Positions 57,614 to 61,727 of a stretch of 61,727 nucleotides of DNA are shown one piece after another (within the stretch, counting starts at the first letter, position 1; every line of letters starts with the position of its first letter). The DNA comes from a virus. The notes below the pieces were generated by a model. The model made no database searches and was not told the origin of the DNA. It worked only from the letters and a program-made list of their open reading frames with translations. Both the position numbers and the translations under genes were made by a program. The stretch is taken from the IMG/VR virus record IMGVR_UViG_3300050821_006229, positions 1 through 61,727 of that record, one strand, 5' to 3'.

Positions 57614-58060
57614 GCTGGGAGGCTTGGAGCGACGATGACGCCGGGGCCTACGACCATCTCCTCGAAGCGGGATGGCTGGCTGCTGATGACGTCGAAGAGA
57701 TCAGGGGCGCGGTCAGGGATCTGGCGGCCGAGCCGGTCTACGAAGGCGGCGCGAAGGAGCACGGCATCAGCGTTCGCTTCCTGATGCGGCTGACCGTCTT
57801 GCAGGATCTCGTCGGGCTGGACGTGCCGCCGACTCTTCTTGCGGAAGCCAAGCTGTGCCTCGCCGCCCAGCAGGCGCAGGGGCGCGCCGGAGGCGGGGCG
57901 GTGAACGTCAAGCGGCTGGCGAACCTCAGCCGGCTGATGCGCACCGCGATCTGGCTGAAGCGGCATGGCGACCCCGGTGCCGGAGCTGGGCGCCTTCCTG
58001 CGCGCGCACTGGCCCGCGGCTGTCACCGAAGCGCTAGATGCGCCGGAGGGCAGGGGGTGA
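57610..58060 (+). pseudogene. Hypothetical gene with a C4-run frameshift
   Basis: The ATG at 57610 (ATGA overlap) gives MSWEAWSDDDAGAYDHLLEA and a helical protein up to AIWLKRHGDP. At CCCC (57972-57975) the frame continues as Arg/Ala-rich nonsense. Reading it as CCC gives PVPELGAFLRAHWPAAVTEA and LDAPEGRG, ending at a TGA (58058-58060) that forms the usual GTGA junction with the next gene. A short independent frame from the ATG at 57965 is an alternative reading of the end. The corrected protein has about 149 residues and no known function. Confidence 0.6.
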
Positions 58061-58503
58061 GCGCCTGCGGCTGCGACTTCCCGGGAACTGCGATGGCGAT
58101 GCGTTGTGCCAGCGCGAGGGTGTCGCGCGAGGGTGTCGCGCCAGGCGCCGAAGGAATGAGCCGGATCTGTCTATGTGCTTGCCATTCATGCGGCAGGTCT
58201 CTCCCCCCGAGCGGGCGCGCCGGATGGCTCAAGAGGATAGGGAAAGCGCTGCTCGATGGGACGCCCCTGCTCGCCCTCGCCGCGCTGCTCGCCGGCTGCA
58301 TGCCCATGCCGTACTACATCGTGGGGTACCGCACCGGCATCCCCGTGGCCTGCTGGGTCACCGAGCGGACCGACACGGGCTTTGTCTGCGTCGACCGCTA
58401 CAAGCAGACCTGGTCCTGCCGCTGGACGCCGGCCAGCAAGGAACTGGACGGCGAGTGCTCGCCGTTGGGGAAAGTAGCCGGTCCGGAAGGAGGAATGCCA
58501 TGA
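58057..58503 (+). CDS. Cys-rich lipoprotein (148 aa, or 115 aa from ATG 58156)
   Basis: GTG at 58057 starts MSACGCDFPGTAMAMRCASA, then MSRICLCACHSCGRS. Further on, LLALAALLAGCMPMPYY is a clear lipobox. The lipobox is far from GTG 58057; ATG 58156 would bring it within 42 residues. The mature part (VGYRTGIPVACWVTERTDTG, WSCRWTPASKELDGECS) has four Cys and looks like a periplasmic domain. The N-terminal Cys-rich part resembles the small proteins at 31049-31464. A fusion is possible. Confidence 0.55.
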   Translation: MSACGCDFPGTAMAMRCASARVSREGVAPGAEGMSRICLCACHSCGRSLPPSGRAGWLKRIGKALLDGTPLLALAALLAGCMPMPYYIVGYRTGIPVACWVTERTDTGFVCVDRYKQTWSCRWTPASKELDGECSPLGKVAGPEGGMP

Positions 58504-58961
58504 AGAGTGCAGTTCTACGCGGCCCAGACGGTCGCCCTCTCCGAGGATCTGACGGCCGAGCGCTGGTCGGCCCAGACGGTCGGGTCCTGCGCAACTGGCG
58601 AGGCGAGGCGCTGACCGCCCTCGCCTGCGTGCTGGCGTTCGCCCTCTCCGGCTGCTCGCTGACCAAGGCGCTCTACCGCGACACGCCGGACCGGAAGGTC
58701 AGCCGGGAGTGCGAGCTGCTGGCCTGCGAGGCCGATACGTCACCGGCGATGGACGCCAGGGCGCACCGGACCTCGGACGCGGACGCCGCGGCGGCTTGGC
58801 TGAGAGAAGAAACCGACCCGGCGGCCAGGCCGTGCGCCCGGGAGTGCCACGGTCCACGGCCGATCCCGCCTGGGTGCTGGGCTACCTGCACCCTGCTCGC
58901 CGGGCATCCCCTGGTGACGCCGGAAGAGCGCACCGACTTCGCCCCGGGAGGACCCCCGTGA
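58500..58961 (+). CDS. Lipoprotein with GPDGR repeats (153 aa)
   Basis: ATGA overlap. The N-terminus has three repeats (LRGPDGRPL, RGSDGRAL, VGPDGRVL) before a signal peptide, ALTALACVLAFALSGCSL, with lipobox Cys near residue 52. The mature part is polar with Cys pairs (CELLACEAD, CARECHGPRPIPPGCWATC). A repeat-rich n-region before a signal peptide is unusual. Possible o-spanin or surface lipoprotein. Confidence 0.6.
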   Translation: MKSAVLRGPDGRPLRGSDGRALVGPDGRVLRNWRGEALTALACVLAFALSGCSLTKALYRDTPDRKVSRECELLACEADTSPAMDARAHRTSDADAAAAWLREETDPAARPCARECHGPRPIPPGCWATCTLLAGHPLVTPEERTDFAPGGPP

Positions 58962-59371
58962 CCCGCCGCCTGCTTACCGTCGCCGCGTGGCTGCTGGCTT
59001 ACGCCATCGTCGCTCTCGCTGTCGCCATCGTCTTGCTGGTAGGCGGCTGCTCTTGGCCGCAGCACAAGCCGGCAGCAGCCGTGCCGGGCGTTTCCGTGCC
59101 GCCATGCGACGCGCCAGTGGCTCCCGATCCCTACGGCCTCACGCCGGCCGACTGCCGAGCCTATGCGAACGCCAGCGGCCAGGACTGGTACTGGCCTGAG
59201 GTCTACCGATATTGCTTGGGGGCGCCGAGCCCCGGCCCCGGCAGCGACTCGGCGCCGTGTCTCGTCCTCAACGCCGCCGCCAAGCCCCGCAAGACGGGCG
59301 CCGAGCTGCTCCTTTGGCTGGTGAGCCGGCAGACCTACAGCGCCGTGGAGAAGTGGGACGGGGGTTGGTGA
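58958..59371 (+). CDS. Lipoprotein (137 aa)
   Basis: GTG with GTGA overlap. MTRRLLTVAAWLLAYAIVAL, then AVAIVLLVGGCSWPQHKP: signal peptide and lipobox. The mature domain has CDAPVAPDPYGLTPADCRAY and YCLGAPSPGPG, with paired Cys. The third consecutive lipoprotein gene. Lipoproteins in lysis regions may act as o-spanins in Gram-negative hosts. Confidence 0.65.
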   Translation: MTRRLLTVAAWLLAYAIVALAVAIVLLVGGCSWPQHKPAAAVPGVSVPPCDAPVAPDPYGLTPADCRAYANASGQDWYWPEVYRYCLGAPSPGPGSDSAPCLVLNAAAKPRKTGAELLLWLVSRQTYSAVEKWDGGW

Positions 59372-59553
59372 TGGGGGCCTTCCTCCGCAGGCACCGCTTC
59401 ACCCTCATCGTCGCTGCGGCGTGGCTGGCCGTCGCCTGGCTCGCGTGGCCGCGGGTCGGCCGCTGTCTCTGGACCTACGCCATAGCGGTCATCGTCGCAG
59501 GCATCTCCGAGCTGTGGAGGGCGACGATCGGCAAGCCGGGGTTCTTCCAGTGA
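59371..59553 (+). CDS. Small two-helix membrane protein (60 aa)
   Basis: ATG at 59371 (TGATG overlap). MGAFLRRHRFTLIVAAAWLA and CLWTYAIAVIVAGISELWRA: two spans with a basic start. Unknown. Confidence 0.6.
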   Translation: MGAFLRRHRFTLIVAAAWLAVAWLAWPRVGRCLWTYAIAVIVAGISELWRATIGKPGFFQ

Positions 59554-59666
59554 TCGCCGCCATCCTCATCGCCCCGTGGGCCTGGGGCTTCTGGCTGGAC
59601 TGGCAGCTGACGCGCTGCCGCGAGCTGCGCGGGCTCGGCGAGTTGCTGCTCTGGTGGCGCTCATGA
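59550..59666 (+). CDS. Tiny membrane peptide (38 aa)
   Basis: GTG with GTGA overlap. MIAAILIAPWAWGFWLDWQL then TRCRELRGLGELLLWWRS. One hydrophobic helix and a Trp-rich amphipathic end. Confidence 0.5.
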   Translation: MIAAILIAPWAWGFWLDWQLTRCRELRGLGELLLWWRS

Positions 59667-59791
59667 CCCTCTCCCTCTGGTGCCTGCCCCTGCTGGCGCC
59701 GCTGATCGCCATCGGCCTGCTCGCCTGGGGCGTGCTCGGCCTGGCGGGACTGGCCCGCGCGGCGTGGGAGACGGCGAGGGAGACGTGGTGA
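59663..59791 (+). CDS. Tiny membrane peptide (42 aa)
   Basis: ATGA overlap. MTLSLWCLPLLAPLIAIGLL, AWGVLGLAGLARAAW: one long or two short hydrophobic helices. Part of a run of membrane peptides after the lipoproteins. Confidence 0.5.
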   Translation: MTLSLWCLPLLAPLIAIGLLAWGVLGLAGLARAAWETARETW

Positions 59792-60021
59792 CGGTGATCG
59801 ACCCCGGCAGCCGCGCGGGCGGGAGGGAGCGGGTGAAGACCTGGCACTTCGGCATCTTCGACCAGTTCACGGACGAGAAGCCGCTTGCGTACGTCCTCGG
59901 CTACTGCTACTTTCCGCACGGGCGCCACTGCCGGCACTCAGCGACAGCGCCGACACGCGCCAGGGCAAGGACGCTCGCGATCCAAGAGCACCAACGAGGG
60001 GAGAACTGCTCGGAATGGTAG
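59788..60021 (+). CDS. Small hypothetical protein (77 aa)
   Basis: GTG with GTGA overlap. MTVIDPGSRAGGRERVKTWH, FGIFDQFTDEKPLAYVLGYC, then a basic His/Cys-rich end (FPHGRHCRHSATAPTRAR). Soluble, unknown. Confidence 0.55.
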   Translation: MTVIDPGSRAGGRERVKTWHFGIFDQFTDEKPLAYVLGYCYFPHGRHCRHSATAPTRARARTLAIQEHQRGENCSEW

Positions 60022-60824
60022 CCGACCCGACCCCCGAAACCATCCACGACCGCTTGGCGCGGCTGGAAGCCGGCGTCGCGGCGCCCGTCCGCAGCGTCTG
60101 GCGGCATGTCTGGCACACGGCCGGCATCAGCGCCTTGGTGGTCATCCTGGTGCTGCTGGCATGGCTGGTCAGCTCCGTGGTCAACCGCTACAACCGCGGC
60201 AAGGAGCTACTGCAGGCCGCGCAGCCGGTGGTGGTGGCGCAGTCCGTCACGCACCAGCTGAGCGAGCCCGAGCTGGTCGCCAAGTACCACCTGAGCACCG
60301 CGCCGGGCGCCGTGCGGCTGGCGCCGAAGCCTGGTACGAAGAAGAAGCGCCAGCCGGTGGAGGCGCACGGGACGCCGCGCGCTGGGGCCTCCGGGCAAGC
60401 CGGCAGCGCTTCTCCTTCGGACCAGCCCGAGCAGGCGCAGACGACGATCCTGGTGCCGGAGAAGAAGGTCCCCCGCCTGCCCTACGGCGGCACCGCCATC
60501 GGCTCGCTGGTGGGCAAGCCGAGCGAGGAGCCGAGCTTCGAGCTGGAGTTCAAGCCCGACCCGCGCCCCCGCTTCCAGCTCGGCGGCCTCTCGCGGGCCG
60601 GCGGAGAGTGGGACTTCGTCGGCAAGCGCGCCGGGCTGTTCCTCGAGCGCGACTTTCTATCCATCCACCTCGGCAGCAACGACAGCTGCGCCGCGAAAAG
60701 CTGGCGCTGCGGGCGGGCGCTGGTGCTCGGCGCGCGGCCCTACTTGAGCTACAGTTACCAGGCGGCGCCGGGCGCGAAGGCCAGCGACTACGGCGTGCCG
60801 ATCACTCTCGCAATCGATTGGTAA
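60015..60824 (+). CDS. Membrane-anchored protein with C-terminal beta domain (269 aa)
   Basis: The ATG at 60015 overlaps the previous gene by seven bases. One span near residues 36-56 (AGISALVVILVLLAWLVSSV), a Lys/Pro-rich linker, then a beta-rich domain (RFQLGGLSRAGGEWDFVGKR, AGLFLERDFLSIHLGSNDSC, RPYLSYSYQAAPG) likely on the outer face of the inner membrane. No known family. It precedes the junction gene. Confidence 0.6.
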   Translation: MVADPTPETIHDRLARLEAGVAAPVRSVWRHVWHTAGISALVVILVLLAWLVSSVVNRYNRGKELLQAAQPVVVAQSVTHQLSEPELVAKYHLSTAPGAVRLAPKPGTKKKRQPVEAHGTPRAGASGQAGSASPSDQPEQAQTTILVPEKKVPRLPYGGTAIGSLVGKPSEEPSFELEFKPDPRPRFQLGGLSRAGGEWDFVGKRAGLFLERDFLSIHLGSNDSCAAKSWRCGRALVLGARPYLSYSYQAAPGAKASDYGVPITLAIDW

Positions 60825-60835
60825 AGGAGATTCAC

Positions 60836-61727
60836 ATGGGACCCTACAAGACGTTGGGCCAAGCGGCATTCGACGCCGGACTGCTCGTGTTGACGCTGTG
60901 GGACCCAGACCCCAACAGTCCGAACAGGAGACCCGGAAAGAGGGTCGCCGCCCTCAAGCCGCCCACCTACCCGATGCCACCGCAGGACGCCTCAACATCC
61001 GCGAGCGGCGTCAGGAACGCAGACGGCACCCTCGTAGACCCGAGCAAGATCCCGCCGGCCTTCGAGGGTGAGAGAAAGCGATGGTGGGCGGACTTCATGG
61101 GGGTCGAGGTCGCCAACCTCCCGGAGAGCTTCGACTACCTGACGGCGGACCAGGCCCCGGGGTTCGAGCAAGAGTCGTTCGTTGTCCCGCCGGCCTGGCG
61201 CGCGGCGCACGGAATGGACCCCGCCTGGGTGCCGGACGCCGCTGGCACCGACGTAACCCTGGGCCGCTTCTTCGGTCCTCTCTACCGCGAGTTGCAGCCG
61301 GAACAGATCGCTGCCAGGGCCGGTGCCGCAGCCGCCGGCCTGAGCCAGGCCGATCAGGATCTCGTGGCCTGGCGGAAGCTCGGCGGCGTCGCCACCGGGT
61401 ATCCATCCCCGGAAGCGTGGGCCGCGGCCGGGAGGCCGACCGCGCCGCTGGCGCATGCAACAGAGGCCGCCGCCGACCACCAGGCCATCTCCACCGGCAC
61501 CGGGGCCGTCGTCCCGCTCCCGCCGGTTCCCCCGGCGCTGCACCCCGACGTCCATGCCGCGGCCGGCGCCGCGTGGGGTGTGGACTGGCCGCTCATCCGG
61601 CCGGCGCTGATCGCGGCCGGTCACGGGACGCTGGTGATCGCGCCGCCGGTGCGCCAGGCCATCCTGGCGGCCATCTATCCGCGCTACATCGCCCTCGCGC
61701 AGGCGGGGCTGATCGGGGCGGACGGGA
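60836..61727 (+). CDS. Junction-spanning hypothetical protein, N-terminal 297 of 301 codons
   Basis: An ATG at 60836 with AAGGAG about six bases upstream opens a frame that reaches the end of the window without a stop. It continues from base 2 and ends with TAG at 110-112, giving about 301 residues once the 98-bp overlap is merged. The start is MGPYKTLGQAAFDAG. The protein is rich in Pro, Ala and Trp and has no signal peptide or membrane segment. It follows the membrane-anchored protein at 60015-60824 and precedes the small gene at 175. I do not recognise the family. It may be a late or accessory virion-region protein. Confidence 0.8.
   Translation, partial: MGPYKTLGQAAFDAGLLVLTLWDPDPNSPNRRPGKRVAALKPPTYPMPPQDASTSASGVRNADGTLVDPSKIPPAFEGERKRWWADFMGVEVANLPESFDYLTADQAPGFEQESFVVPPAWRAAHGMDPAWVPDAAGTDVTLGRFFGPLYRELQPEQIAARAGAAAAGLSQADQDLVAWRKLGGVATGYPSPEAWAAAGRPTAPLAHATEAAADHQAISTGTGAVVPLPPVPPALHPDVHAAAGAAWGVDWPLIRPALIAAGHGTLVIAPPVRQAILAAIYPRYIALAQAGLIGADG
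61630..61727. repeat. Terminal direct repeat, right copy
   Basis: Exact copy of bases 1-98. Joining the two copies gives a continuous reading frame for the gene that starts at 60836, which supports circularity. Confidence 0.95.

Noticed and set aside
1-61727. CRISPR array, insertion sequence or transposase
   Set aside because: No regularly spaced direct repeats and no DDE or serine/tyrosine recombinase motifs seen in any plausible gene.

Overview
This window is a complete, circularly assembled genome of a tailed phage of about 61.6 kb. Bases 1-98 are repeated exactly at 61630-61727, and one gene reads across the junction. The genome is very GC-rich (roughly 70% by eye) and densely packed. 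More than forty neighbouring genes overlap by four bases (GTGA, ATGA or TTGA). The virion genes form a siphovirus set of the HK97 type: P27-like small terminase, Terminase_1-like large subunit, portal, prohead protease, HK97-fold capsid, connectors, tail terminator, two tail-tube paralogues, a frameshifted tail chaperone, a 1843-residue tape measure, a hub and fibres. I see no integrase and no recognisable repressor. Lysis-region lipoproteins and a GH19 endolysin lean towards a Gram-negative host of high GC, but this is inference.

Layout. A leftward early operon (6054 to 829) carries a RecD2-like helicase, small zinc proteins, a RuvC-like resolvase and a ParB-like protein. It diverges at about 6.06-6.15 kb from the rightward early operon, and the two face-to-face promoters share a palindromic operator. 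The rightward operon (6.2-18.7 kb) holds a possible ribbon-helix-helix regulator, an SSB-like protein, a PD-(D/E)XK nuclease, an SNF2-type helicase, a DNA methyltransferase, a UDG-like protein and a primase-helicase. Positions 18.7-20.4 kb are a decayed or unusual stretch: a cytosine-methylase remnant containing a 73-bp inverted segment, a frameshifted zinc-ribbon gene, and about 650 bp of non-coding sequence rich in hairpins ending in a terminator.

From 20.4 to 31.5 kb come two HNH nucleases, the terminases, a portal fused to a Mu-F-like domain, and the protease. A late promoter and a structured, repeat-rich leader precede the capsid gene at 31.8 kb. Head-tail and tail genes run to 51.3 kb. 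The tail hub contains an inserted LamG-like lectin domain, followed by a remnant of a NUMOD4 homing endonuclease. The right end (51.3-61.7 kb) is accessory and lysis DNA: a leftward secreted protein, a free-standing PAS-domain protein, coiled-coil membrane proteins, a GH19 endolysin, holin-like membrane proteins, three consecutive lipoproteins and several tiny membrane peptides.

Several genes have single-base faults. Three of them are C4 runs that would read through perfectly as C3, so some frame breaks may be sequence errors rather than biology. All functions are judged from sequence alone; no database search was run.
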